NCBI RefSeq assembly: GCF_954871325.1
Contig: NC_088779.1
Location: 6,264,846-6,328,845 of the forward strand
Reading direction: 5' to 3'
Source of the DNA: Gordionus sp. m RMFG-2023
Lineage: Eukaryota; Nematomorpha; Gordioida; Chordodea; Parachordodidae
Length of the DNA: 64,000 nt
Below the pieces are notes generated by a model. It made no database searches and was not told the DNA's origin. It saw only the letters and a program-made list of their open reading frames with translations. This document shows, one piece after another, positions 25,301-35,058 of the stretch (positions are counted from its first letter, which is position 1; each line of letters begins with the position of its first letter). The position numbers were made by a program, and so were the translations under genes.

Positions 25301-28300
25301 TAAAAATTGGCTAAAATAAATTAGTCAAAATTCTGCATCAATGTTAGCATTAATTATTATTTATTTATTTTAGTAAAATAATTTATTTTATTTATATTTA
25401 ATGTAAATATTTTATTATTATCAACAAATAAACATGATATGATTTAATATTTTTTATTTATATTATTATATTTTGAAATGAAAATAAATTTATTTATTTG
25501 ATGTTTTTTTAATAAAAAAAATAATATGCTGCTATATTGTAAAAATGTAATATTCTTTATAATATAATTTATTAGTGATTTTCACAATCTTCTTTGTAAA
25601 TACATCTTTTATTGAGGAATTATATTGTAAATTTTATTAGATAAATAAACAATCTTTTAGGTGAAATCTTTTATCATTTTTTTAAAATTATCTATTTATT
25701 ATTAAATAAGGTGGATTTTATGAAACTTTTTTGATGTTATTTTATATGATCTTTTTAAGGATAATATTTTAATGTGACAATTGTCATAATCGTTCTTTTA
25801 TAAGTTTTTTGAATTTTTTTGAAGGAAGTATGTTAAAATAAGTATTAATAACATGTGTAAATACAAATTTAGTGAAGATGTACCAATGAAAAGTGACAAT
25901 TGTCATAATCGTTATTTTTAAAGTTTTTCGAATTTTTTTGACGAAAATATGTTAAAATAAGAATTAATAACATGAGTAAATATAAATTTAGTGAAGATGT
26001 ACCAAAGAAAAGTGACAATTGTCATAATGGTTAATTTTAAAGTTTTTTGAATTTTTTTGACGAAAATTTGTTAAAATAAGTATTAATAACATGTGTAAAT
26101 ATAAATTTAGTGAAGATGTACCATAGAAAAGTGACAATTGTCATAATCGTTATTTTTAAAGTTTTTTGAATTTTTTTGACGAAAATATGTTAAAATAAGT
26201 ATTAATAACATGTGTAAATATAAATTTAGTGAAGATGTACCAATGAAAAGTGACAATTGTCATAATCGCTATTTTTAAAGTTTTTTGAATTTTTTTGACG
26301 AAAATATGTTAAAATAAGTATTAATAACATGTGTAAATATAAATTTAGTGAAGATGTACCATAGAAAAGTGACAATTGTCATAATCGTTATTTTTAAAGT
26401 TTTTTGAATTTTTTTGACGAAAATATGTTAAAATAAGTATTAATAACATGTGTAAATATAAATTTAGTGAAGATGTACCATAGAAAACTGACAATTGTCA
26501 TAATCGCTATTTTTAAAGTTTTTTGAATTTTTTTGACGAAAATATGTTAAAATAAGTATTAATAACATGTGTAAATATAAATTTAGTGAAGATGTACCAA
26601 TGAAAAGTGACATTTGTCATAATCGTTAATTTTAAAGTTTTTTAAATTTTTTTGAAGAAAATATGTTAAAATAAGTATTAATAACATGTGTAAATATAAA
26701 TTTATTGAAGAAGTACCAATGAAAAGTGACATTTGTCATAATTGTTATTTTTAAAGTTTTTGGAATTTTTTTGAAGAAAATATGTTAAAATAAATATTAA
26801 AAACATGTTTAAATTAAAATTTAGTGAAGATGTGCCATAGAAAAGTGACAATTGTCATAATCGTTATTTTTAATTTTTTGAATTTTTTTGACGAAAATAT
26901 GTTAAAATAAGTATTAATAACATGTGTAAATATAAATTTAGTGAAGATGTACCAATGAAAAGTGACAATTGTCATAATCGTTAGTTTTAAAGTTTTTGGA
27001 ATTTTATTGACAAAGATATTTTAAAATAAGTATTGATAACATGTTTAAATAAAAATTTAGTGAAGATGTACTCTAGATAAGCGACAATTGTCATAATCGT
27101 TATTTTTAAAGTTTTTTGATTTTTTTTGACGAAAATAGTTAACTTGCATCGATATTGATTTTAAAATAGAAAAAAAAGTTTACCCAAATTTTAAACAAGA
27201 TTGTCTGATGAAAATTGGTAAAAAAATAATAATTTCTAACTTAGGATTAGATATTATGATATAAATTTTGCATATTAATTTCTGACCCGATGAACAAATG
27301 TAATAAAATGCCAATTTGCTCCTGTTTTTGGGGAAGAATCTATTATTACCATATGTTTTTCTATGGCATATACTCAGGCAATTTTAATTTTACAATCTAT
27401 ATTTTTACCCATTTACATCAAAGAAATTTTAAAAATAACGATTATGACAATTGTCACTTTTCTATAGTACATCTTCACTAAATTTTTATTTAAACATGTT
27501 ATTATTACTCATTTTAACATATTTTCGTCAACAAAAATTAAAAAACTTTAAAAATAACGATTATGACAATTGTCGCTTATCTAGAGTACATCTTCACTAA
27601 ATTTTTATTTAAACATGTTATCAATACTTATTTTAAAATATCTTTGTCAATAAAATTCAAAAAACTTTAAAAATAACGATTATGACAATTGTCACTTTTC
27701 ATTGGTACATCTTCACTAAATTTATATTTACACATGTTATTAATACTTATTTTAACATATTTTCGTCAAAAAAATTTAAAAAATAACGAATATGACAATT
27801 GTCACTTTTCATTGTCTTCACTAAATTTATATTTACACATGTTATTAATACTTATTTTAACATATTTTCGTCAAAAAAATTCAAAAAACTTTAAAAATAA
27901 CCATTATGACAATGTAAATTTTCTATGGTACATCTTCACTAAATTTTATTTAAACATGTTATCAATACTTATTTTAACATATTTTCTTCAAAAAAATTCA
28001 AAAAACTTATAAAATAACGATTATGATAATTGTCACTTTTCTATGGTACATCTTCACTAAATTTTTATTTAAACATGTTTTTAATACTATTTTAACATAT
28101 TTTCTTGAAAAAAATTCCAAAAACTTATAAAATAACGATTATGATAATTGTCACTTTTCTATGGTACATCTTCACTAAGTTTTTATTTAAACATGTTTTT
28201 ACTACTTATTTTAACATATTTTCTTCAAAAAAATTCAAAAAACTTTAAAAATAACGATTATGACAAATGTCACTTTTCATTGGTACATCTTCACTAAATT

Positions 28301-30545
28301 TATATTTACACATGTTATTAATACTTATTTTAACCTATTTTCTTCAAAAAAATTCAAAAAACTTATAAAATAACGATTATGACAAATGTCACTTTTCATT
28401 GGTACATCTTCACTAAATTTATATTTACACATGTTATTAATACTTATTTTAACCTATTTTCTTCAAAAAAATTCAAAAAACGTATAAAATAACGATTATG
28501 ACAATTGTCACTTTTCTATGGTACATCTTCACTAAATTTTTATTTAAACATGTTTTTAATACTTATTTTAACATATTTTCTTCAAAAAAATTCAAAAAAC
28601 TTTAAAAATAACGATTATGACAATTGTCAATTTTCTATGGTACATCTTCACTAAATTTTTATTTAAACATGTTATTAATACTTATTTTAACATATTGTCG
28701 TCAAAAAAATTCAAAAAACTTTAAAAATAACGATTATGACAATTGTCACTTTTCTTTGGTACATCTTCACTAAATTTATATTTACACATGTTATTAATAC
28801 TTATTTTAACCCATTTTCTTCAAAAAAATTTATAAAATAACGATTATGACAATTGTCACATTAAAATATTATCCTTAAAAAGATCATATAAAATCATCAA
28901 AAAAGTTTCATAAAATCCACCTCATTTAATAAAAAATATAATTTAAAAAAAATGATAAAAAAATGATAAAAGATTTCACCTAAAAGATTGTTTATTTATC
29001 TAATAAAATTTACAATATAATTCCTCAATAAAAGATGTATTTATAAAGAAGATAGTGAAAATCACTAATAAATTATATTAAAAAGAATATTACAATTTTA
29101 CAATATAGCAGCATATTATTTTTTTTATTAAAATAACATCAAATAAATAAATTTATTTTCATTTGAAAATATAATAATATAAATAAAAAATATTAAATCA
29201 TATCATGTTTATTTGTTGATAATAATAAAATATTTACATTAAATATAAATAAAATAAATTATTTTACTAAAATAAATAAATAATAATTAATACTAAGCAT
29301 CGATGCAGAATTTTGACTAATTTTTTAGCAGATTTATATAGGCTTAGGCTTAGCCGATTTTTAGGCTTAACCTAATTAGGCTTAGCCGATTTTTAGTTTT
29401 AGCCGATTTTTAGGCATACCTAATTAGGCTTAGCCGATTTTTAGGCTTAGGCTAATAGGCTTAGCCGATTTTTAGGCTTAGGCTAATAGGCTTAGCCGAT
29501 TTTTAGGCTTAGCCTTATTAGGCTTAGGCGTAGTTTTTAGCCGATTACGCAACACTAATTATATGCTAATAAGATTCTTAAAAAAAATTTTTTTTACTCT
29601 GGTATTTGAGTGCTATTATTCACTCGTTAAATAAAATATTGTCCTAGCTGTTTTGATATAAAATGAACTTTCGTTTTTTTTATCTCAAAAAAGCTTAGTA
29701 TATAAACGAAAATAAATCTCCAACTTATAAGATTAATTTTAATTATATATAAAAACCCCATTATTTTAAGAAAAAATAAATTAAATGTATTTTAATACTA
29801 ACCCTTATAAAAAAATATAATCATTTTTTTTAAATGTTTTTTAATACTAACCCTTATAAAAAAAAATATAATCATTTGTTTGGAAATTTTTCATTTTTTA
29901 CAACCATTTTATAAATCGCTAATAAATAAATTTTTTTTTTGATTTTTCAAATATTTATTAAGAATTTTTACAATCAAATTTAAGATTAAAAACGATTACA
30001 ATAAGTTAAATTTTTTATTTTAAATATTAGAAATATACATAACATATTTATAAAAAAAAAATTTTAAAGAGAAAACTATTTTAAAAAATAAATATTTAGG
30101 CTAAAGTCGGTGGGGCTTAATGACCCATGTATAGATTATACAGTTGGATCGGCAAATTTCGATCTATAGTATCACTTTTTTTTATAAAAATTAATTTTTA
30201 TATATGAGTAATTTTAAAATTTTGTTAAAATAATTTTTAAAGCACGTTTTGTTCGTTTTTTTAGATCCCTAATTTTAATATAAAGAATCCCAGTAAATCA
30301 ATCTAAATTATTATTTTTTTCAATAATGATTAGACGATATATTCAACTGCGTATCTTAGTAATATTTAATTATTTTTAAAAACAATATAAGCTCACCTTC
30401 GGTTGCTTTCACAATTTATTATATTAATTTTTTATAAATTCAGAAAGAAAAATGCAATATTCAAACCGGTTACGCGCAAAATCCAAAATCCATGTTGCAA
30501 TACCTCTACAACTGTGTTTATTTCATTGCTCAGAAACCGAAATAA
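16382..30545 (+). CDS. CARNMT1: Carnosine N-methyltransferase, eight exons, apparently intact
   Basis: SAM-dependent methyltransferase that makes anserine from carnosine in vertebrates (family knowledge, N2227/UPF0586 family). Exons: 16382-16452, 16502-16706, 16744-16918, 16962-17100, 20684-20862, 21886-21999, 23855-23958, 30444-30545. All phases join without a stop, giving 362 residues against about 409 in human; the missing part is mostly the low-complexity N-terminus. Landmarks in order: [33 protein letters not shown]; the SAM loop [102 protein letters not shown]. Two introns are tiny (37 and 43 bp). The others are swollen by transposons, up to 6.5 kb for the last. Because all residues expected around the SAM site are present, I judge it functional. 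Confidence 0.92.
16707..16743 (+). other. 37-bp intron of CARNMT1
   Basis: Runs GTAATGATG to AAAATTAG. Removing it joins GACTATTTTGATAAAAGATAT to AAAAATGAGGTTATT in frame ([15 protein letters not shown]). Reading straight through hits a stop and shifts out of the family alignment. Confidence 0.85.
16919..16961 (+). other. 43-bp intron of CARNMT1
   Basis: Runs GTAATATAT to ATATTAAAG. Removal joins LLFKED to [11 protein letters not shown] in frame. The nearer AG at 16942 would give a stop, so the second AG is preferred. Confidence 0.8.
17862..18280. mobile_element. GC-block MITE, CAGAGACCTGCA family, 0.42 kb
   Basis: Ends TAGTGATCTGCATTGGGC and GGGCCTAACTTTGCAGAACTCTA are imperfect inverted repeats. 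Internally it has CCTGGCCC, CCCGGCCC and GGGCCGGG blocks split by T/A runs. It lies in CARNMT1 intron 4, ending 16 bp before the hAT element at 18297. Confidence 0.65.
18297..19926 (+). mobile_element. hAT transposon, internally deleted, perfect 8-bp target duplication
   Basis: Terminal repeats TAGGCCTATTCAAAAA and TTTTTGAATAGGCCTA, flanked on both sides by GCTCTAAC (18289-18296 and 19927-19934). Two transposase fragments remain. An N-terminal BED-finger frame (18676-18930) has [12 protein letters not shown] followed by [10 protein letters not shown]-terminal dimerisation domain (19449-19646) has [22 protein letters not shown]. The central catalytic region is short and broken by stops around 18930-19440, so this copy is non-autonomous. 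It sits in CARNMT1 intron 4 in the gene's own orientation. The exact duplication suggests fairly recent insertion. Confidence 0.9.
19935..20683 (+). other. Remainder of CARNMT1 intron 4
   Basis: AT-rich sequence with a C run at 20300-20313 and a polypyrimidine acceptor at 20683. No gene or complete element recognised. Confidence 0.5.
21009..21146. repeat. 69-bp tandem duplication in CARNMT1 intron 5
   Basis: The unit starting AATGCTTCGTTAAAATAAAG occurs at 21009-21077 and again, essentially identical, at 21078-21146. It ends in GGGTTGTTAAACGAT, which resembles the end of the TAGTGTTGTTAAACGG MITE family. Confidence 0.9.
21218..21615. mobile_element. Decayed short copy of the TAGGCCTATTCAAAAA hAT family
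   Basis: GAATAATTCGAATTAAATAG at the left and TTTTTGAATAGGCCCA at the right match the ends of 18297-19926. A remnant TGCGTGTGAAAGGCCTTTC encodes the ACERLFS piece of the dimerisation domain. In CARNMT1 intron 5. Confidence 0.75.
22395..23659. mobile_element. hAT-type element, 1.27 kb, perfect 8-bp target duplication
   Basis: Starts CAGGGTTCGAAAGTCAGG, ends TCAAATGCATAACCCCCTG. CTATGAAT flanks it at 22387-22394 and 23660-23667. Subterminal GACCGGTCAAA motifs near the right end recur just before 56459, marking a second family member there. No intact transposase frame. It fills most of CARNMT1 intron 6. Confidence 0.8.
24084..24895. mobile_element. Mariner/Tc1-type MITE, 812 bp, TA duplication
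   Basis: Long inverted ends: CAGGGTTTGCAGCTGTTTTA...GAGAGCACAAAA at the left, and TTTTGTGCTCTCCATAATAAG...GGTAAACCCTG at the right. TA flanks both sides (24082-24083, 24896-24897). There is no transposase frame. A partial relative ends at 36499. Lies in CARNMT1 intron 7. Confidence 0.8.
25150..25312 (+). repeat. 17-bp terminal tandem repeat of the foldback element
   Basis: CGGCTAAGCCTAAAAAT alternates with TGGCTAAGCCTAAAAAT for about six units. The mirror block lies at about 29335-29540 and contains TTAGGCTTAGG stretches. Confidence 0.85.
25774..27140 (+). repeat. Left array of the 119-bp satellite, 12 copies
   Basis: Units begin GTGACAATTGTCATAATCG at 25774, 25893, 26012, 26131, 26250, 26369, 26488, 26607, 26726, 26845, 26962 and 27081. 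Spacing is exactly 119 bp except one of 117. Every unit carries the 12-bp palindrome TGACAATTGTCA or a one-base variant (TGACATTTGTCA at 26607 and 26726). Confidence 0.95.
27430..28859 (-). repeat. Right array of the 119-bp satellite, inverted, about 13 copies
   Basis: Same unit in reverse complement, with GACAATTGTCAC ending at 27457, 27576, 27695, 27805, then about every 119 bp to 28859. Copies near 27919 and 28630 are more divergent. More length variation than the left array. Confidence 0.93.
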
Positions 30546-31085
30546 TATCTTTTTTTAAAAAAAAAACTGCGTGTTAGGTCTATCTGTAAAAATAATATTT
30601 CCGGAAATAAAATGTGATCAAAGGTGGAACACTGTTTTATAGTGGATCCTCTTAATATATTATTTATGTGTAGAAATAGATTCGGAATTTAAATAAGAAA
30701 CCTACCTATTTTTTAAATATCAAGATAACAGTAAAACAACCACTATTACCCTATAATAAACCGGGCTATATAGCGAAACCTTTTTTTAAAAAAATGTCAA
30801 TAAAATTTGTAAGTTCGGATTAAAGTCGTAATCCCATTAATTATTAACACTTTTAAAATCAAATATGAGTACAAATCTTACCTCTTTATCCATTTCTTTA
30901 GTTATTAATAATTGTAATGTTTTCTTCATTTTATATAAATAAAATTTTTGTTTAGAAAAAAAGATTATGAAATTTAAGAAGCTCTATAACGAATATATGT
31001 AATTTGATAATTTATTTTAAAATTACATTTTTTTAACTAGGATTTTTATTTTAAAAAATAGCTTTTATAATAGACCCCCTAACGT

Positions 31086-31298
31086 CAGTAGGAACGGCTC
31101 GTTTTGAGTCGATTTTAAAAACGGCTACAATATTTTAGCCAGAAAAATATTGCCTAAGCCTCGAGATTTCTCTAATCAAAAACCTTTGTTCCTTCTACAA
31201 ACAAAATTATTTTCAGGCTTGCGTGATAGTATTCTGGATGGAATATTGAATTAGCCGTTTTTAAAATTCGCCTCAAAATGAGTCGTTTAACAACACTA
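31086..31298. mobile_element. hAT MITE, TAGTGTTGTTAAACGG family
   Basis: Worn left end CAGTAGGAACGGCTCG. Clear right end GAGTCGTTTAACAACACTA. Body AGCCAGAAAAATATTGCC matches relatives. A right-half fragment of the same family lies at 31605-31672 (AATGAGTTAGCC...AAGTCGTTTTCACT). Confidence 0.75.
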
Positions 31299-31799
31299 CA
31301 AGTCAGATCGTTTAAATTTATGATCATTGTAAAAAAAAAGGTTACTTAATTTTACGAAATTCTATTTATCGATTCTTATAGGATTGAGGAAATAATGAGC
31401 AGATTTTTGTTAACAACATTCAAGGATCTCACTCCAAGTTCATGTTTAATTTTTTTAAAGAGTTTGTAAAATTATAAAAATTAATTTTTTTTTTCTTTTC
31501 TCTATATTGAAAAAAAAGGAGTTGAATTATGCCGGGGTAAAAATAGAGTGAAGATTTATTATAGTGAAGATCAATATTATTTTTTATACCTATCAAATTT
31601 AATATAATATTTCTCCGGATAAAATAATGAGTTAGCCTTTTTGAAAAAACGGCTAAAATCAAGTCGTTTTCACTTAGATACTTGTATTTATATTATTTAA
31701 AAAAAATATATATCGACACTTTTTTTTAAACGTTGTAGATCAGATTTAAACGTAAAATTCTAATCCATGAGTTAGATTATATATTAATATATTTTAAGA

Positions 31800-32015
31800 A
31801 AATTCGGGCCGGATCGGGTCTTAGAAACTTTTTAAAATATATCTAAATTTACAATTTTATGTAAAATGAAAATATGCGACTTTATTTATAAAAAAGGAGA
31901 CGCCAAATAACATATATCGTTTATTTTGAGTAATTATAAAAATTAACTTCTATATTTAAATAAATTCGGGTCGGGATTGAAAAATTAGGCCCGATGCAAA
32001 TCATATTATATATTA
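31800..32015. repeat. Worn GC-block repeat copy
   Basis: GGGCCGGATCGGGTC and TCGGGTCGGGATTG blocks with flanking T/A runs resemble the GC-block MITE family, but the ends are not visible. Confidence 0.4.
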
Positions 32016-32128
32016 AGAAAGCTTTTAAATAATATGGCGAAAATCTCGAAATTTTTTATCTCCAAAACAAATGTAAGTAATCGTAATTTTTGACAATTAT
32101 TTTTAGGAAAAAAATATTTTTTTTTTAG

Positions 32129-32286
32129 ATGCATTTAAGAGAATACAATGTGATACATTCGAATCACTTGATCCATTATCAGCTTTTATAATAAACGGAA
32201 ACCGACATGATTACGAGAAAATTGATAATTTATTTAGTGTGACTTACAAATGTATACGATGTGATTTTGGAGGGAAAAATATGTGA
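32129..32286 (+). CDS. Exon-like frame with BED-type zinc-finger look, unidentified
   Basis: Follows a strong acceptor (T run then TTTTTTTAG). It reads FESLDPLSAFIINGN...HDYEKIDNLFSVTYKCIRCDFGG to a TGA at 32284. The same frame stays open after that TGA for about 40 codons and completes a C-x2-C...H-x5-C pattern (QKHRNLLEHC). This could be a decayed BED-finger transposase piece or the end of a small gene. No start or upstream exon identified. Confidence 0.35.
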
Positions 32287-32625
32287 CAAAAACATAGGAA
32301 TCTTTTAGAACATTGTTTTATCATATCCGATAAATTTTTAAGTCACCTGTGTGTCGCATTGAATGATATAATATTTTTTTTAAAAAAATTGAAATTAATA
32401 AATATTATTTTATAAAATAAAAAAATTTGACAATAATAACATTGAATAAATAATTTATGAATGACATTTTTGAAACAAAAAAAAATGGAATATATATATT
32501 AGTTTTTATGTGCAATTTTTTTAAAATTAAATGTGATTTTTCGTTTTTTTTGTAAAGAAAATTGATTGATAACATTTTAAGTTTTTTTAAAAAAATGTAT
32601 TGTATACATTGACATTATTACTAAC

Positions 32626-32932
32626 CTAAACTACCAATTAATTTATTAAAAGTGTACATGCATTGAATCATCTGTAATTCAGTAGACAACGTAGAAAGAC
32701 ATTTCAATGGCGTCTTGCAATATACAAACTTTTTAATAAATATATCGTCACTTTTGATTAGTATCAATGCCATTGATTTTAGTATAATATAAAATTTTAT
32801 TGTGAGCCACTTTGTAAAGGAAATAGTTATATCTTGGAATGTTAATATACGTTCTTTCCTTTTTTCGCGACGGTCCTCAACTTTTCGCCTGTTAAATATG
32901 GATTGCTGGGCTAAAAAATTAGAAGAAAACAT
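32626..32932 (-). CDS. Unidentified protein exon with good splice donor
   Basis: Minus-strand frame of about 102 codons starting MFSSNFLAQQSIFNRRK, with a charged segment KVEDRREKRKER and ending FNKLIGSL. It ends exactly at a strong donor (G|GTTAGTAAT at 32626). The spacing of KKF...LSTELQMIQ...FNKLIGSLG is loosely like ESCRT-III (CHMP2/CHMP3) helices, but the match is weak and I do not assign it. An acceptor TTTTTTAG near 32914 could mark a later 5' edge. No partner exons found. Confidence 0.4.
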
Positions 32933-33364
32933 ATTTTTATAAAATATTTATTCTTTTCAATTTATGCCAAATAATTTTTGATCAATATTAATAATAGTTC
33001 CAAATTCGTAATTTCAGGAACTATAATATTTCATATATAATTCATTTCCCGAAAGGATGGATGAGGGAGCATATTTATATATTTTTTGGATTAAGTTTTA
33101 TTTAATTGCTATAAAAAAAACTTTATTGGTAGAAAGTAAATTAAACTGCTTCTTAACTGGAATTCTTGGTTATTTTCATTAAAGATTTTTTTTTGAAGAT
33201 GGTTATTTTATTCGATATCATTTTTTAATATTTATTATCTTTTAAAATTATTTTATCATCGTATTAAACTATAACTGAACCCATATCATTAAAATGAGAT
33301 TTTAGCGATGAACCGATTGATTAGTCCCGTTTGATCGGGTAATATGGCTTTCTATAAATTGTAA

Positions 33365-34082
33365 CAAGGTTGGGGAGTAATTAATCACACGTGTAATCAA
33401 TAACTTTTTTGTAATTAATAACTAATTCTACTTTTTATAAAAAGAAGTTAGTAATTTTAATTAATTACATTTTTTCAGGCATGTAATTAGGAATTAGTTA
33501 TAATTTAATTGACTAAGCATCGTTGCCTTCATCAGGGTAGAAAGATCGTTTATCTTTACAATTGTGTTAAATAAGGAACTGGTTGATAAATAGATACTTT
33601 TAAGAAAAGTTTTACATTTTTTAAAAAATATTAGGTAAAATATATTCAATATTATTTGTTGATTCGTAGAAAAATAGCTTCAAATGTGTATGCCCAGAAT
33701 ATCTATTTTTATTTAGACATAAATGGCATTGCATTTTGCAACGCAGAATTAGATTGCATTTCTTAACATAAAATGTAAAAATATAATCATTTATATGCAA
33801 ATGTCTTTTGATATCGTACTTATTATTTAAAAGTAGAATCTTAATATTTTTCAAACATAAAACAATTGTAATAAAGATAAAATATTATAATTGAGTTATT
33901 TTTAATCAAACTCTACTTTAATTTTACTATAAAGGAATTATAATTATAATAACGATTACATGTGATTAGTAATTAATTATCATTTTTTGAAAAGGAATTA
34001 GTGATTATAATTAATTACAAAAAAATTTACAATTGTAATTTGTAATTAATTTAAATTTTTGAGTAATTAGTGCCCATCCCTG
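33365..34082. mobile_element. hAT-type MITE, about 0.72 kb
   Basis: Left end CAAGGTTGGGGAGTAATTAATC, right end GAGTAATTAGTGCCCATCCCTG, inverted. Flanks AATTGTAA and ATTTGTAG match 6/8. Inner arms are rich in TAATTAATTAC. A minus-strand frame inside (33621-33854) contains CKMQCHLCLNKNRYSGHTH, perhaps a finger remnant. Confidence 0.65.
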
Positions 34083-34089
34083 ATTTGTA

Positions 34090-35058
34090 GTTATGTTATC
34101 AAATAAATTATTAAAACCTTTTCTTGATTTTCAAGTTTTTTGGGTATATGTTCCCCCTTTTTAGCTACGATTGGATGGTCCTTTCTTTTACTCTGCACAA
34201 TTCAACAAAATAAAAAATTAAAGGGTAAAAGATATAAAGGAAATTTTTTTAAAAAAAATGAATTTAAAATATAAAGAGGCAATTGATTAAGTTAGTTTTA
34301 CAAAAATTAGAATATTTAATTAATGTAGTCAAAGGCATTGCCAAAATTTTGCAAAAGGGGATGCCCTATTGGAAGGTTTCCGCTATAAATGTTATCGGAA
34401 GGGGGCTTTAGGCAAATTTATTTCTTCGGATGGGTAACATTTTTTAAAAAATTTGGTTACATATTAAAAGACTTTTCTGAAAGTTTTCAATTATTTTACT
34501 TAAAAAAAATTATCGTTTAAAACGAAACTATTTTATTTAATTTCCGGATAGACGAGTGGGAGTAATCATTTTTTTATTGGCTATTTATAAAAAATTTAAA
34601 ATGGGGGTAAAACGCCTTTTCCCTTGTCCACGCTCATGAGACAGATTTCATGTTCTTAATTAATTTAGCAACAAACCTGCGTTCACAGTAGCGCAAATTC
34701 GTAGTGAAGTATATAGAATATCATAGAAATATAATAATTTTACATTCATTTTTGAACACATCGTCCCGAATTTGCCCAAACTATGAATGCAGGGTAAGGC
34801 GATGCATTGTGAGGTCCGGCACGATTTAGCATCTGAGAAATATTGATGAAATCAATTATTTCTTTAAAATTGGTCTTTTACATTAAATTAATATTAATAA
34901 AGAAAAATAGATCTCAGAAACATATCTTAAAAATCGATCAGCTGTTAAATTGTGTGGCCCACAATTAATCCAACCTAACAAGCCAATATAAAAGCGTAGC
35001 CAGTTACGTTGAAAAGAAAAAGTCGATCGTTTCAGGATCAGGCATGAACACACGTAAA
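34090..35058. other. Spacer downstream of 7B2, no gene assigned
   Basis: Mostly AT-rich. 34650-34860 is less AT-biased and holds a minus-strand acceptor-like TTTCATCAATATTTCTCAG at about 34840. The frame after it is short and not recognisable as the missing 7B2 C-terminal peptide. Confidence 0.4.

Larger units (their letters stand above)
25091..29557. mobile_element. Giant foldback hAT-like element with inverted satellite arrays
   Basis: About 4.47 kb near-palindrome in CARNMT1 intron 7, flanked by the exact 8-bp duplication ATTATATG (25083-25090 and 29558-29565). Ends are TAGTGTTGCGTAATCGG and its inverse. Each arm has, from outside in: a 17-bp tandem block (CGGCTAAGCCTAAAAAT and variants), a unique AT-rich segment of about 450 bp mirrored in the other arm, then an array of a 119-bp satellite. 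The left array is direct and the right one inverted. The spacer between the arrays (about 27140-27430) is not repetitive. No transposase is encoded. The 8-bp duplication and TAGTG end support hAT; the architecture resembles Foldback elements (inference). Confidence 0.88.

Noticed and set aside
25100-25320. Interstitial telomere
   Set aside because: TTAGGC-like words sit in a 17-bp transposon-end array bounded by exact target duplications.
27290-27481. 63-codon open frame in the foldback centre
   Set aside because: Short, runs into the satellite, no recognisable motif.
27689-28012. 107-codon open frame
   Set aside because: It lies entirely in the inverted 119-bp satellite and its protein is itself repetitive, so it is an artefact of a stop-free satellite frame.
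25774-28859. Possible CRISPR array (regular spacing, palindromic core)
   Set aside because: The whole 119-bp unit is repeated, not just a short repeat with variable spacers, and the genome is animal.
34740-34860. Missing 7B2 C-terminal exon
   Set aside because: A good acceptor-like site, but the following frame lacks a multibasic site or similarity to the inhibitory peptide.
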